This document shows positions 9,352 through 19,144 of a stretch of 64,000 nt of DNA, piece after piece. Location of the stretch: positions 143,509 to 207,508 of the forward strand of contig NZ_FYBQ01000004.1 of assembly GCF_900186125.1 (NCBI RefSeq). Direction: 5' to 3'. Position numbers and translations under genes: made by a program. Each line of letters starts with the position of its first letter. Within the stretch, counting starts at the first letter, position 1. Below the pieces are notes generated by a model, which saw only the letters and a list, made by a program, of their open reading frames with translations, did not search any database and was not told the origin of the DNA. The stretch comes from Listeria goaensis (GTDB lineage: Bacteria; Bacillota; Bacilli; Lactobacillales; Listeriaceae).

Positions 9352-10623
9352 TTATTTTTTAAACATTTGTTCTTGTAACAGCTCAAAAAAGGCCTGATTC
9401 GTATCTGTCTTTTTCATCGAACGAATAAATCGCTCTGACATATCTAGCGAGTCCCCTTGAAGCGGCATTGTTTTTCTGATTTTCCAAAGCTGCTCTAATT
9501 TTTCTTTTGGAAGCAGCAGCTCTTCTTTACGCGTACCTGAACGGCGAATATCAATCGCAGGGAAAACACGGCGCTCAGCAAGTTGACGGTCCAAATGAAG
9601 CTCCATATTACCCGTGCCTTTAAACTCTTCGTAAATCACATCGTCCATTCGCGAACCCGTATCAACTAAAGCAGTTGCCAAAATCGTCAGACTCCCGCCT
9701 TCTTCAATGTTACGCGCCGCTCCGAAAAAGCGTTTCGGACGGTGGAAAGCCGCTGGATCAATCCCACCTGAAAGCGTTCGGCCACTTGGCGGAATAACCA
9801 AATTATACGCACGCGCCAGACGAGTAATGCTGTCCATCAAAATAATGACGTCACGCTTCTGTTCTACAAGACGCATCGCACGTTCTAAAACGAGTTCGGC
9901 GACTTTAATATGATTTTCCGGAACTTCATCAAATGTTGAACTAGCAACGTCCGCTGAGACCGACCGTTCAATATCCGTTACCTCTTCTGGACGCTCATCA
10001 ATTAAAAGTACGATTAGTTCGGCTTCCGGGTGGTTCATCGTAATTGCATTCGCAATTTCCTTAAGCAAAATCGTCTTCCCTGCCTTAGGTGGCGCAACAA
10101 TTAGCCCCCGCTGACCAAAACCGATGGGCGCAACCATATCAATCATTCGCATTGAAATTGGGAATTTCCCTGTTTCAAGCGCCATCTGTTTATCCGGATA
10201 AAGCGGCGTCAAGCCAGGAAAATGCACACGTTCTTTCGCCACTTCAGGATTCTCACCATTGACTGCTTCTACGTGTAGCAAACCAAAATAGCGTTCATTT
10301 TCTTTTGGCGGACGCACCTTTCCAGAAACTTTATCACCTGTTCGTAAATCAAATCGTCTAATTTGCGAGGCCGAAATATAAATATCCTCCGAACTTGGCG
10401 AATAATTAATTGGGCGCAAAAAACCGAACCCTTCAGAGGGAATGATGTCTAAAACGCCTTCCATGAAGAAAAATCCCTCTTTCTCCGCATTCGATTTCAA
10501 TAGCGCAAAAATAAGTTCTTTTTTCGTTAATTTGCTATAATACGCAATCTTGTGTTCTTTCGCAAGCGCATAAATCTCTTTGATTGTCAGGCTCTCTAAA
10601 TATGCTATGGACAGTTTAGCCAT
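9352..10623 (-). CDS. rho: Transcription termination factor Rho
   Basis: Hexameric RNA-dependent ATPase that ends transcription at unstructured C-rich sites. The 423-aa protein has an N-terminal Rho_N helical domain (residues 1-45), a cold-shock-type RNA-binding domain (about 50-125), and the RecA-like ATPase with Walker A PPKAGKTILLK and the Walker B segment VIILMDSITRLARA. It is a separate transcript from murZ, judging from the terminator in between. Confidence 0.96.
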   Translation of the reverse strand: MAKLSIAYLESLTIKEIYALAKEHKIAYYSKLTKKELIFALLKSNAEKEGFFFMEGVLDIIPSEGFGFLRPINYSPSSEDIYISASQIRRFDLRTGDKVSGKVRPPKENERYFGLLHVEAVNGENPEVAKERVHFPGLTPLYPDKQMALETGKFPISMRMIDMVAPIGFGQRGLIVAPPKAGKTILLKEIANAITMNHPEAELIVLLIDERPEEVTDIERSVSADVASSTFDEVPENHIKVAELVLERAMRLVEQKRDVIILMDSITRLARAYNLVIPPSGRTLSGGIDPAAFHRPKRFFGAARNIEEGGSLTILATALVDTGSRMDDVIYEEFKGTGNMELHLDRQLAERRVFPAIDIRRSGTRKEELLLPKEKLEQLWKIRKTMPLQGDSLDMSERFIRSMKKTDTNQAFFELLQEQMFKK

Positions 10624-10683
10624 ATGTGTACCACCTTTTTTTATTTTTGTTTAAACTAGGGATTTGAAATAAATGGAAGGAAA

Positions 10684-10712
10684 AGACGGGACAGAGGAAT
10701 TGCCCCGCTTTT
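10684..10712 (-). terminator. Terminator after murZ
   Basis: GCGGGGCA and TGTCCCGT form an eight-bp stem with two wobble pairs, followed by CTTTTCC, between the murZ stop and the rho start. Confidence 0.7.
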
Positions 10713-10723
10713 GTTTTAGAAGG

Positions 10724-11995
10724 CTATGCCAAATTGCTTTCGGCGATTTCTTTATAAATATCCGCTCCTAAATCGGAGAGTTTTTGAATAATGTTCCCGT
10801 AACCGCGCTCAATATGCTCAACGCCTAAAATTTCCGTTTGGCCTTCAGCAAGCAAACCAGCGATTACAAGGGCGGCGCCCGCGCGGAGATCGGTTGCCGT
10901 TACGCGTGCACCAGAAAGGGGTGTTTTCCCGTAAATAACAGCCGTTCGTTCATTTTGTTTAAACTGCCCGCCCATGCGCATGAGCTCGGCGATATGCTTA
11001 AACCTGCTCGGGTAGATTGTGTCCGTCACAATGCTGTCCCCGTCCGCTTGTGTTAAAAGCGTCGTAAATGGTTGCTGCAAATCCGTTGGGAATCCAGGGT
11101 AGACGTATGTTTTCACGTCCACTTTTTTAAAGGCAAGGGCTTTTTTGACTAAAATGGAGTCTTCTGAAATCTCTAACGGAACGCCCATTTCGGCTAATTT
11201 CGCTGTAATCCCCTCCAAATGATCTGGAATGACATTTTGAATCTCAACGCCGTCGCCTATTGCGGCCGCTGCAATCATATATGTCCCCGCTTCGATTCTG
11301 TCCGGAATAATTGTGTGGTGACAACCGTGTAGTTTCGGCACGCCAGTAATGCGAATAGTGTCCGTTCCGGCCCCTTTAATGTTCGCGCCCATATTAGACA
11401 ACAAGGTAGCAACATCAATGATTTCCGGCTCTTTTGCCGCATTTTCAATAATCGTCTTACCTTCTGCTAAAACAGCAGCAAGCATAATATTAATGGTGGC
11501 ACCTACACTGACAACATCCATGTAAATTCGCGCGCCACGCAATTTGTCGGCACGCAAATAGATTGCGCCTTGCTCGTTAGTTACCGTTGCGCCTAGCGCC
11601 TCAAAACCTTTAATATGCTGATCAATTGGTCGCGGCCCCAAATAACATCCGCCTGGCAAACCAACAACCGCCTTTTTAAATTTACCAAGAAGCGCGCCCA
11701 TCAAATAATAAGAAGCACGTAATTTTTTTACATTTCCATTCGGAAGTGGCATATCCACAATAGTACTAGGGTCAATAATCGCGGTTTGGCTATCCGACTT
11801 CACTGAACCACCTAGTTCAGAAACAATATCATACAATGTATGAACATCAGAAATGTCTGGAAGACCTTCAATCGTCACTTCAGAATCTGCCAAAATAGCT
11901 GCTGGAATTAAAGCTACCGCGCTATTTTTAGCCCCATCTACGACAACTTTTCCAGAAAGTCGTTTTCCCCCATTAATTACTAACCGATTTTCCAT
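10724..11995 (-). CDS. murZ: UDP-N-acetylglucosamine 1-carboxyvinyltransferase (MurZ/MurA2)
   Basis: Catalyses the first committed step of peptidoglycan synthesis, adding enolpyruvate from PEP to UDP-GlcNAc. The 423-aa protein has the catalytic cysteine in [18 protein letters not shown] (target of fosfomycin) and the lysine of the VDGAKNSA motif near residue 22. The ATG at 11995 has GAGGG seven bases upstream; the nine-codon longer reading has no good ribosome site. The position beside rho and fbaA identifies it as the MurZ paralogue rather than the MurAA one. Confidence 0.94.
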   Translation of the reverse strand: MENRLVINGGKRLSGKVVVDGAKNSAVALIPAAILADSEVTIEGLPDISDVHTLYDIVSELGGSVKSDSQTAIIDPSTIVDMPLPNGNVKKLRASYYLMGALLGKFKKAVVGLPGGCYLGPRPIDQHIKGFEALGATVTNEQGAIYLRADKLRGARIYMDVVSVGATINIMLAAVLAEGKTIIENAAKEPEIIDVATLLSNMGANIKGAGTDTIRITGVPKLHGCHHTIIPDRIEAGTYMIAAAAIGDGVEIQNVIPDHLEGITAKLAEMGVPLEISEDSILVKKALAFKKVDVKTYVYPGFPTDLQQPFTTLLTQADGDSIVTDTIYPSRFKHIAELMRMGGQFKQNERTAVIYGKTPLSGARVTATDLRAGAALVIAGLLAEGQTEILGVEHIERGYGNIIQKLSDLGADIYKEIAESNLA

Positions 11996-12077
11996 GCCAA
12001 TCCCTCTTTCTTTTAATCTCACTTGCTATTATCTCTAAATCCTAACACGTTTGCAAGCTAATCGCCACTAAACCCGC

Positions 12078-13121
12078 TTACTGCTCGGATTTCTTCGTCA
12101 TTTTATTTTTATCCGGAATAGCAATTGCAATTGCACCAAAAACAATACAACTATAATACGTAATGATGCGCCACAAAAGTAGCGCCGTTAAAAGTTTCAC
12201 GGAAACGAGCAGCGGTCCAAACAATAGCGTAAAGGTATATTCCGCACCACCCGTTCCACCAGGCGTCGGCACAACTGTCGCAAACATCATAATAAACGCA
12301 TGGAACGTTATCACCATAAAAAGATTTAAATTCGAAACCCCTATTCCTAGTAAAATAAAATAGGGAATGACGAAATACGCCCAAAGTTGCAAACTCGTAT
12401 ATATGCTCGCACTCCAAATGAGCTTCCTGTCATGACTAATACGCCCACTTTCTTCATGAAAAGACGCAATTTTATCATCGACAACCGCTTGAATTTTTTG
12501 GATCCGTTCTTTCTTCATGAACCAACTAAACGGCTTCAAAATAAGGTGAACCAATTTCGCAGTGAAGCGGTAACTTTTCCCTACTAAGATAAGTCCAACG
12601 ACTACCGCCAAATGCACGGTGAAGCCAATTAAAACCAGATATTTAACTTGTGGGAGAGCGCCTGTTAATAAATAGTGAAAACCAAAAATGAGGACGACGA
12701 TGAAATTGATGACAATCATCGCCTGATAAATGATGAATTTAAATAATAAGATGGAGCTTGCGACACCAATGTCTAGCCCTTTCTTTACGAGCGCGTATAA
12801 TTGCGCGGGTTGTCCGCCTGCTTGCATCGGGGTGATTGTATTGAAGAACTGACCAATCATCGTAATGCGGAACGAGGAAAAAAAATTTTCTTTTTGGAAA
12901 GTAGGCAAAATGCTTTTATGTAACACAACCGCTTCAAAAAGCCAGTAAATCAGCATAAACAAAAATGCAACGAGCAGCCACCATACATTGACGTTTTTAA
13001 TTTCTTGGATAAATTGCTCCATATCAACGCCGCGAAACTGCCAAATGATAAAAGCGCTACTAATGATGAGAATTAAAAAGATGTTCAGCCAATTCTTACG
13101 CGCATTTTTGCTTAACTTCAC
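12078..13121 (-). CDS. lafC: LafC-like integral membrane protein (UPF0104/YbhN family)
   Basis: A 347-aa polytopic protein with about eight membrane segments and the lysylphosphatidylglycerol-synthase transmembrane fold. The conserved MQAGGQPAQLYAL and PTPGGTGGAEY segments are typical of this family of putative lipid translocators. It lies six bases downstream of lafB as the third gene of the lafA-lafB-lafC operon. In L. monocytogenes the homologue (lmo2553) is called lafC but its precise function is unknown. A role in moving or modifying glycolipids is inferred from context. Confidence 0.85.
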   Translation of the reverse strand: MKLSKNARKNWLNIFLILIISSAFIIWQFRGVDMEQFIQEIKNVNVWWLLVAFLFMLIYWLFEAVVLHKSILPTFQKENFFSSFRITMIGQFFNTITPMQAGGQPAQLYALVKKGLDIGVASSILLFKFIIYQAMIVINFIVVLIFGFHYLLTGALPQVKYLVLIGFTVHLAVVVGLILVGKSYRFTAKLVHLILKPFSWFMKKERIQKIQAVVDDKIASFHEESGRISHDRKLIWSASIYTSLQLWAYFVIPYFILLGIGVSNLNLFMVITFHAFIMMFATVVPTPGGTGGAEYTFTLLFGPLLVSVKLLTALLLWRIITYYSCIVFGAIAIAIPDKNKMTKKSEQ

Positions 13122-13127
13122 CTAGGT

Positions 13128-14147
13128 TCACTTCCTTACTAAATCATGATAAAATTCATCCCAAATCGCTGTCAAACGGTCCTCCGAATAAAATTCCGCG
13201 CCGCGCTCTGCTTTTTCTAGCAGCGCTGCATATTTATCGTCATTCGCTTTTAATTCTGCAATTTTAGTAATGAAATCCGTATTATTTTGCCCTTCTTCAT
13301 AATAACCAGACAAAATTTCTTTGTATAAATCAAGGGCGCGAAGCAGTACTGGAACGCCTGTACTCATCGCCTCCAAAATCGCCATGGGGAAAAGTTCATT
13401 GTACGACGGCATAAAAAATAAATCTGCCATATTGAAGCAGCCATTCATTTCCGAGCGGTCAATGATCCCAATGAATGTCACATTCTCAGGCGGTTTGTCA
13501 TAAATTTTTTTCAGCTCCTCATAGCCCGATGTAATCTTCCCAAATGAAAAGCCCCCCGCCCAAACAAATTGCACGTCAGGCAATGATTTTGCGACTTCAA
13601 TAAAGTCAAGCACACCTTTTCGGTGCTGTACTTGTCCTACACCAAGCACAACAAATTTATCAGCGGGAATTTGATATTTTTTGCGAAACATTTCTTTTTG
13701 TTTTTCATCCGAAAAAAATGTTTTTTTAGAAACAAAATTAGGGATATAGTGGATTTTTTCTGAAGGAATGTCATACGCTTCTAGTTTTGGTATGAAAGAA
13801 GGGTTTACAACGACAATCTCATCCATTCTCTTATAAAAAGAAATTAAATATTTATAAAAAACAGCACGGGCAATTCCCGGTAATTTTAAGCTACCTTCCA
13901 TCGTTTCTGGTAAGAAATGGACATAGCCAACCCGAACCCCGCGCTTTTTCTTGAAAAAAGTAGATAAATAAAAATGAAAATCTACCGTATGATAATGTGT
14001 AATCTCCGTTTTATGAAATTTATTAATCGACATCTCGATTTTATCTTTCAGCCGTTCATCAAGCAGATTAACAAGTTCTCTGTAAGCAGAGGCTACACCT
14101 TGCCCTTTCACTTTTTCTGCCGATGAAAGCATAGTTAGCTTAATCAC
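13128..14147 (-). CDS. lafB: LTA glycolipid galactosyltransferase LafB (GT4)
   Basis: Glycosyltransferase family 4 protein of 339 aa. In Listeria LafB adds galactose to glucosyl-diacylglycerol to make the Gal-Glc-DAG anchor of lipoteichoic acid. The C-terminal nucleotide-sugar domain carries GVGQVQHRKG and the EX7E motif in PSYNELFPMAILEAMS. There is no signal peptide; it acts at the cytoplasmic membrane face. It overlaps lafA by eight bases, so translation is coupled. Confidence 0.9.
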   Translation of the reverse strand: MIKLTMLSSAEKVKGQGVASAYRELVNLLDERLKDKIEMSINKFHKTEITHYHTVDFHFYLSTFFKKKRGVRVGYVHFLPETMEGSLKLPGIARAVFYKYLISFYKRMDEIVVVNPSFIPKLEAYDIPSEKIHYIPNFVSKKTFFSDEKQKEMFRKKYQIPADKFVVLGVGQVQHRKGVLDFIEVAKSLPDVQFVWAGGFSFGKITSGYEELKKIYDKPPENVTFIGIIDRSEMNGCFNMADLFFMPSYNELFPMAILEAMSTGVPVLLRALDLYKEILSGYYEEGQNNTDFITKIAELKANDDKYAALLEKAERGAEFYSEDRLTAIWDEFYHDLVRK

Positions 14148-15420
14148 GACGCGATGACCTACCTTTCCGTATATGCGTATTCGATGTTAACGAAAAAACT
14201 TGCGATGCCATTTTACTCTTAATGAGCGTTCGTTGCCTGTTCAGCCGCTTTTTGTTTTCCACCGAATAATAAATATCATATATTTCTGCATAGGTTGCTT
14301 CAATTCGCTCACCAAAATGGTCTGCGGAATAATTATCTACTTGTTTAAGTGCATTTTTCGCTAACTCTCTTGCCAGCTCTTCATTTTGAAGCGCCATAAT
14401 TAATGTTTCGGAAAGCTCATCGTCTGTTTCAAATAAAAATCCAGTTTTTTTATCCACTAAAATGTCTTCGATGCTTTCATCCTTTTTCGCGACAACCGGC
14501 AACATTGAAGCCATCGCCTCTAAGTAGGTTAATCCTTGTGTTTCAGAAGTTGAAGCACTCACAAAGAAGTCACCAAGCTGGTAGTAGTCGCCAACTTCAC
14601 TCCACTCCACTGCGCCCGTAAATATGACCGCATGCGAAAGCGAAAGCTCTTCCACCAACTCTTCTAATTCTTTACGAACTGGACCATCACCAACCACTAC
14701 TAATTTGGTAAAAGGGAGTTCAGCTAAAACGCCTGGCATGGCTTGAATAATCGCATCAATATTTTTTTCATGCGCCACACGTCCCAAAGAAAGGATAACC
14801 GCATCCTGCTCTCCGATACCCAACTGCTTTTTCATTGCCGCTATTTTGCCTGAAGAGGCTTGATCGCACATTTGAATGTTCGTGCCAGTTGGAATCGTAT
14901 AAATATGTTTATAAATTCCGCATTCCTCTAGATGATGGCGCACTTTTTGCGTCGGTGCAATAAGTGCCTCATAACTATCACAAAAAGATTTTGTCATCTT
15001 GCGCACCATTTTTGGTGTTAAAATTTTACCATTAGCAATATAATGCAAATAATCCTCATACATTGTATGGTATGTATGAATGGATGGAATGGAGTATTTT
15101 TTAGCAATTTTTTTACCGAGTAAACCTAAAGAAAACTCCGTATGCGTATGAATAATATCTAACTTTAATTCGCCAACAAGGCGGATAAACTTGTTCATGC
15201 CCGCAATCGCAATTCTTCTCTCCGGGAAAAACACAAATGGAATACTTGGCAACCTAAACACGCGTCCCTCTTCGCTTTCTCGATCAGCATTAGGGTCGGT
15301 TGTTGTAAATATATATACGTTATGTCCTCTTTTTCTTAACTCCGTCTCCATTGTTAAAATGGACGTGGCGACCCCGCTGATTTGCGGACTGTAGGTATCG
15401 GTAAAGATTCCTATATTCAT
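14140..15420 (-). CDS. lafA: LTA glycolipid glucosyltransferase LafA (GT4)
   Basis: First enzyme of the glycolipid anchor pathway: it transfers glucose from UDP-glucose to diacylglycerol. The 426-aa GT4 protein begins MNIGIFTDTYSPQISGVATS, has the HTHTEFSLG segment, and has the EX7E motif in STSETQGLTYLEAMA. The ATG at 15420 is chosen because GGG lies six bases upstream and the family begins there; an in-frame reading 11 codons longer is unlikely. It is the promoter-proximal gene of lafA-lafB-lafC. Confidence 0.92.
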   Translation of the reverse strand: MNIGIFTDTYSPQISGVATSILTMETELRKRGHNVYIFTTTDPNADRESEEGRVFRLPSIPFVFFPERRIAIAGMNKFIRLVGELKLDIIHTHTEFSLGLLGKKIAKKYSIPSIHTYHTMYEDYLHYIANGKILTPKMVRKMTKSFCDSYEALIAPTQKVRHHLEECGIYKHIYTIPTGTNIQMCDQASSGKIAAMKKQLGIGEQDAVILSLGRVAHEKNIDAIIQAMPGVLAELPFTKLVVVGDGPVRKELEELVEELSLSHAVIFTGAVEWSEVGDYYQLGDFFVSASTSETQGLTYLEAMASMLPVVAKKDESIEDILVDKKTGFLFETDDELSETLIMALQNEELARELAKNALKQVDNYSADHFGERIEATYAEIYDIYYSVENKKRLNRQRTLIKSKMASQVFSLTSNTHIRKGRSSRRD

Positions 15421-15485
15421 TACTATCCCTACTCTCTTTCCGTGTTGGTTCATTCATCAAAACGTTCTTTAATCTATCATCATAT

Positions 15486-15491
15486 ATTATA
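15486..15491 (-). promoter_or_regulatory. Putative lafA -10 element
   Basis: ATGTATAAT on the minus strand about 65 bases before the lafA start gives a perfect TATAAT hexamer. The -35 region (TGAAAA at 17 bp) is weak. Confidence 0.45.
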
Positions 15492-15650
15492 CATGTTTAT
15501 TAATAGCTTTTTCATGCGCCCTTAGAACGATTTTTTTCTAAGCATTTCTAGAAGCTAATGATAAATTTTGCAATTTCCACCCCTATAACTGCTTTAATGA
15601 TAACATAATCTACTTACTTTCACACAAAATATAGTTTTTAACAGGTTTTA

Positions 15651-15690
15651 AGGAACAAAAAAGAAGCAGAAAGATTTCTGCTCCTTCTAT
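15651..15690 (-). terminator. Terminator after fbaA
   Basis: AGAAGGAGCAGAAA pairs with TTTCTGCTTCT with one bulge, followed by TTTTTTG on the minus strand, directly after the fbaA stop. Confidence 0.88.
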
Positions 15691-15708
15691 AACCATTCAA
15701 TTTTTGAT

Positions 15709-16563
15709 TTACGCTTTACCGTTAGAACCAAATTCTTGAATTTTTTCAGTAACTGTTTTAATGATTGCATCAACACCAGGTCCGATAACTTTACGTGGAT
15801 CGTAAACTTTATCGTCAGTAGCTAATTTTTCGCGAACAGCTGCAGTCCAAACAATTTGGCACTCAGTGTTTACGTTGATTTTGCTGTGACCTAATTCAAT
15901 TGCTTTTTTAATTTGGTGTTCAGGAATTCCAGAACCGCCGTGAAGTACAAGTGGAGCACCTGTAAGTTCGGAGATTTCTTTCATTTCATCAAAGCCAAGT
16001 TTTGGTTCGCCACTATATGGACCATGAACAGATCCAAGTGCAGCTGCTAATGCATCAATACCAGCTTCTTTAACAACGCGCAGACATTCTTCAGGATTAG
16101 CGTAACTAATTCCGCCTGTAACGCCGTCTTCAGTACCACCAACAGTACCAACTTCAGCTTCTACAGAAACACCTTTAGCGTGAGCATAGTCAACAACTTT
16201 CTTAGTCATTGCTACATTCTCGTCAATTGGGTGATGCGATCCGTCGATCATTACGGATGAGAAACCTGCGTCGATTGCTGCTTTACAAGAATCAAAGCTT
16301 GAACCATGGTCTAAATGGATAGCAACAGGTACAGTGATTTTAAGATCTTCAACAAGACCTTGTGTCATCTTAACAACCGTATTGAATCCTCCCATATATT
16401 TAGCAGCACCTTCAGATACTCCTAGGATGACTGGTGATTTTTCAGCTTCCGCAGCTTTCAAAATAGCTTGAGTCCATTCAAGGTTGTTGATGTTGAATTG
16501 ACCTACAGCATATTTCCCAGCTAATGCTTTTTTCAGCATGTCTGTCATGTTAACGATAGGCAT
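15709..16563 (-). CDS. fbaA: Fructose-bisphosphate aldolase, class II
   Basis: Zinc-dependent glycolytic enzyme splitting fructose 1,6-bisphosphate into DHAP and glyceraldehyde 3-phosphate. The 284-aa protein has the class II signatures [26 protein letters not shown] (metal histidines), [10 protein letters not shown] and the phosphate-binding LHGGSGIP loop. It is monocistronic with a strong AGGGAGG ribosome site, as expected of a highly expressed gene. A possible -10 (TATTAT, 16646-16651) lies upstream. Confidence 0.97.
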   Translation of the reverse strand: MPIVNMTDMLKKALAGKYAVGQFNINNLEWTQAILKAAEAEKSPVILGVSEGAAKYMGGFNTVVKMTQGLVEDLKITVPVAIHLDHGSSFDSCKAAIDAGFSSVMIDGSHHPIDENVAMTKKVVDYAHAKGVSVEAEVGTVGGTEDGVTGGISYANPEECLRVVKEAGIDALAAALGSVHGPYSGEPKLGFDEMKEISELTGAPLVLHGGSGIPEHQIKKAIELGHSKINVNTECQIVWTAAVREKLATDDKVYDPRKVIGPGVDAIIKTVTEKIQEFGSNGKA

Positions 16564-16731
16564 AATACAATTTCCTCCCTCAGGAATTTAAAATTTGAAT
16601 TTCCGCCGCGAAAAATAGTGGCAGCTATTTTTCCCTAACACGTCTATAATAACAGATTTGTGATTCATTTACCATAAAAGTTGCGAATTATTTTCTGAAA
16701 ACGCTTTAGCCCCTAGGGTTTAAAACGCCCT

Positions 16732-17661
16732 CTAATCTTCCTTCCTATAAAGCCTAGCGCTCGCCACCTCTTGATTCGCAAAAACGCGCAAGGCTTCCGG
16801 TAAAACTTCCAATTCATACGGCGCATTTCCGCCATAAACGCCGTCATAACTAATATTTAAAACTTCCTTAGATTCCAATTTGACACGTTTCACTTGGCGA
16901 TGGATTACGTGCGGGCTTTCAAGATGCGTGCCGCGTTTTAATAGCAGAAATAGCGAAAACAATTTGGCTGGTGATACCTTTTTTAGAATCAGCAAGTCAA
17001 AATAGCCATCATTAATTTTGGCAGGCGGACAAAGCGATTCAAGCCCACCGACCGTGTGGGAATTGCTCACAAAACAAATTAGCATCTGACCCTTGAAGCG
17101 CTCGTCGTCAAATGTAATTTCGACAGGCGTCGCTTTGAGATTTGGCAGCATCTTTAAGCCATCAAAAAGGTACGCCAGACGCCCATAACGATTCTTTTTC
17201 GCCTCCGGCACCGCGTATGTAATTTCCGTAATTTTTCCAGCAGCTACATTATTAATAAAAAATTCGTCCTGATTCGCCTTGCCAATATCGATGCCAACAG
17301 TCTCGCGATTAATAATGCTGTTTAGCGCTTCAAGCGGATCTTTATTCACGCCCAAAGCCCGCGCATAGTCATTCGTCGTTCCCATCGGTAAAATTCCTAA
17401 AACGGGGCGTTTAGACGACTGCATGATTCCGTTCACAACCTCATTCACCGTCCCGTCACCGCCAGCCGCAATGATGGCCGAAACACCAGACTCCGCTGCT
17501 TTTTTAGCAAGCTTCAAAATACTTTTAGGCTCACTTGTAGACGACACAAGCGTCACGTCAAAATCCGCCTCATTCAACTTCTCTTCAACGAGCGGCATCC
17601 ACTTCCGGAACTTATTTTTTCCAGCCGCTGGATTGTATATTAACACTATTTCTTTAATCAA
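16732..17661 (-). CDS. Lipid kinase, YegS/BmrU/DgkB-like (diacylglycerol kinase catalytic domain)
   Basis: The 309-aa protein begins LIKEIVLIYNPAAGKNK and contains the glycine-rich nucleotide-binding loop AAGGDGTVNEVVNG and the GILPMGTTNDYAR motif of the DAGK catalytic family. Such enzymes phosphorylate diacylglycerol or related lipids at the inner membrane face. I chose the TTG at 17661, preceded by GGGGAAGG; the 55 codons in frame upstream fall in a structured non-coding stretch and lack family similarity. It is separated by hairpins from the genes on either side, so probably monocistronic. The exact lipid substrate cannot be told. Confidence 0.85.
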   Translation of the reverse strand: MIKEIVLIYNPAAGKNKFRKWMPLVEEKLNEADFDVTLVSSTSEPKSILKLAKKAAESGVSAIIAAGGDGTVNEVVNGIMQSSKRPVLGILPMGTTNDYARALGVNKDPLEALNSIINRETVGIDIGKANQDEFFINNVAAGKITEITYAVPEAKKNRYGRLAYLFDGLKMLPNLKATPVEITFDDERFKGQMLICFVSNSHTVGGLESLCPPAKINDGYFDLLILKKVSPAKLFSLFLLLKRGTHLESPHVIHRQVKRVKLESKEVLNISYDGVYGGNAPYELEVLPEALRVFANQEVASARLYRKED

Positions 17662-17724
17662 ACCTTCCCCTACTCTCCCTTTTATGCTAAATTCAGTTTG
17701 CAATACACGTAGGGATATTGTCAA

Positions 17725-17754
17725 ATTTAAAAGCCTCCTAGACATAGAAGGCTT
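17725..17754 (-). terminator. Hairpin upstream of the lipid kinase gene
   Basis: AAGCCTTC (17754-17747) pairs with GGAGGCTT (17738-17731) over an eight-base loop and is followed by TTAAATTTG on the minus strand. It could end transcripts from the HTH-ImmA operon. Confidence 0.5.
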
Positions 17755-17897
17755 CAGACTAATAAAAAACGGACATTTTCGGAGTTCTTGCCTGCGCTTC
17801 GCCTCACTTCTCACATGGTCGGACAAACTACGTCCTCCCTGTTTTCAGTTATCATGTACTCGAATACACGCCATCTCAACGTTTGTCATCAGCCTGA
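17754..17897 (-). ncRNA. Structured intergenic element bounded by an inverted repeat
   Basis: The roughly 300-base gene-free stretch 17662-17963 contains two 18-base arms, 17754-17771 and 17880-17897, in inverted orientation. Read on the minus strand they pair at 17 of 18 positions if G-U is allowed. Read on the plus strand the same positions give A-C mismatches. This asymmetry suggests a minus-strand RNA of about 145 nt with a long closing stem. Smaller stems such as GGAC/GTCC occur inside. One arm, CGTTTGTCATCAGCCTG, recurs almost exactly at 26062-26079. Function is unknown; it may be a dispersed repeat element, a leader or a small RNA. Confidence 0.4.
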
Positions 17898-17963
17898 TTG
17901 TGCGTAATACGTTTTGTTTGGCTTACGTGTTTGGCATTTTTCTACAAGGCTGGATTTAACGTA

Positions 17964-19127
17964 TTAGCGAAACTTTGGTTTCAAGACATTATTGTAACTT
18001 GAAAAATCTTCCTTCGCCTGATATTTTTCGAAAAAAGCTGGCTCAATCGTAAACAATCGCTCTAAAAACAGTGTTTCAACTTTGAACATCGTTTCGAGTT
18101 CAGCCAAACTAATCACTTGATTAGATAAAATGAGCTCCAAAATATTTCGGATTTTCCCAGGCCGTTTAAGTGGGATTTCTGAATCAAGCGGCTCCACAAA
18201 TTTATATTTTTTTTTCGCAAGCTGTCTGTAAAAATAACTATTTTGCTGCGGCGTAAGAAAACCTAATCGGTATGCTCGCATTTCTAAAGCTTGAATTGAT
18301 ACATTGTATTTCGCCTTAAGTTCCATATAGGAATCTGGATTAGAAATATGCCGAAGTTCTTGCAAATCTTTAACAATATTTTTTTTCGGTAATAAGAAAC
18401 AAGCGGCAAATAAGTTGGCTTCATTTTCAATTTTATTATAGTCTTCTTTGTCTAAAGCTAGCATATCAATATTGTTATGCATCAACAAGTGACCTAGTTC
18501 ATGCGCCAAATCAAAATTTCTTCGCACTGCCGATTTCTTTATACCGAGAACAATAATGGGTATTTGACTAGCTGACCAAGCACTATAGGCGTCGGTTTTG
18601 TCGCCTACATCCTTCTCTACAATATGAATGCCAGACTTCTCAAGTTGAAGCAGCAAATTTGCATTATCATCTGTTACACCAATAAATTCTTTTGCTAGTG
18701 CAGCGATTTCCTCAATACAATTTTTTGATTCGCTTCTCTGATAATACATCTTCAAGCATTTTTCTCTTAGACTTAAAATAGTACTCTTAGGCGAACTCAG
18801 GAAGCTTTCTAGCGATGTAATAACCTCGTGAACAAAATTCAAATATTCCGTCTCTGAAAACGCCCGCTTTCGGCTAGTCATATCGGCTGCACGATAAATA
18901 ATTTGTTCTTCTTTAAACATACTCGGAACTTTTAATTCTTGTAAGAAAAACTGTGTTTTTACTCCAAAAAGTCTTTTAAGTTCAACAACGATTTCAAATT
19001 TAGGGTTCGTTACTTGATTTTCAAACTGCCAAACAGCTTGTTCAGAAACCCCAAGCTTCTCCCCTAGTTCTTTTCGTGACAAGCCGTACAAGGCTCTGAC
19101 CCTTTGAAGATTATCACCTCTAAACAC
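17964..19127 (-). CDS. HTH-XRE / ImmA-IrrE metallopeptidase protein
   Basis: A 387-aa protein with an N-terminal XRE helix-turn-helix (residues about 8-55, LSRKELGEKLGVSEQAVWQFE) and a central ImmA/IrrE peptidase domain with the zinc motif HELGH (in FDLAHELGHLLMHNN, near residue 205) and the downstream glutamate in IENEANLFAACFLLP. Relatives cleave or inactivate repressors, or act as antitoxins. It starts with GTG at 19127 eight bases after AGGAGG. The ribosome site overlaps the end of the preceding gene, so the two are translationally coupled. It is likely the autoregulator of the operon and probably controls the function of the 207-aa partner. Confidence 0.85.
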   Translation of the reverse strand: MFRGDNLQRVRALYGLSRKELGEKLGVSEQAVWQFENQVTNPKFEIVVELKRLFGVKTQFFLQELKVPSMFKEEQIIYRAADMTSRKRAFSETEYLNFVHEVITSLESFLSSPKSTILSLREKCLKMYYQRSESKNCIEEIAALAKEFIGVTDDNANLLLQLEKSGIHIVEKDVGDKTDAYSAWSASQIPIIVLGIKKSAVRRNFDLAHELGHLLMHNNIDMLALDKEDYNKIENEANLFAACFLLPKKNIVKDLQELRHISNPDSYMELKAKYNVSIQALEMRAYRLGFLTPQQNSYFYRQLAKKKYKFVEPLDSEIPLKRPGKIRNILELILSNQVISLAELETMFKVETLFLERLFTIEPAFFEKYQAKEDFSSYNNVLKPKFR

Positions 19128-19144
19128 AACGATTTCCTCCTCAT

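Noticed and set aside
17662..17826. 55-codon N-terminal extension of the lipid kinase
   Set aside because: The sequence lies in the structured hairpin region, has no family similarity and the TTG at 17661 has a good ribosome site.
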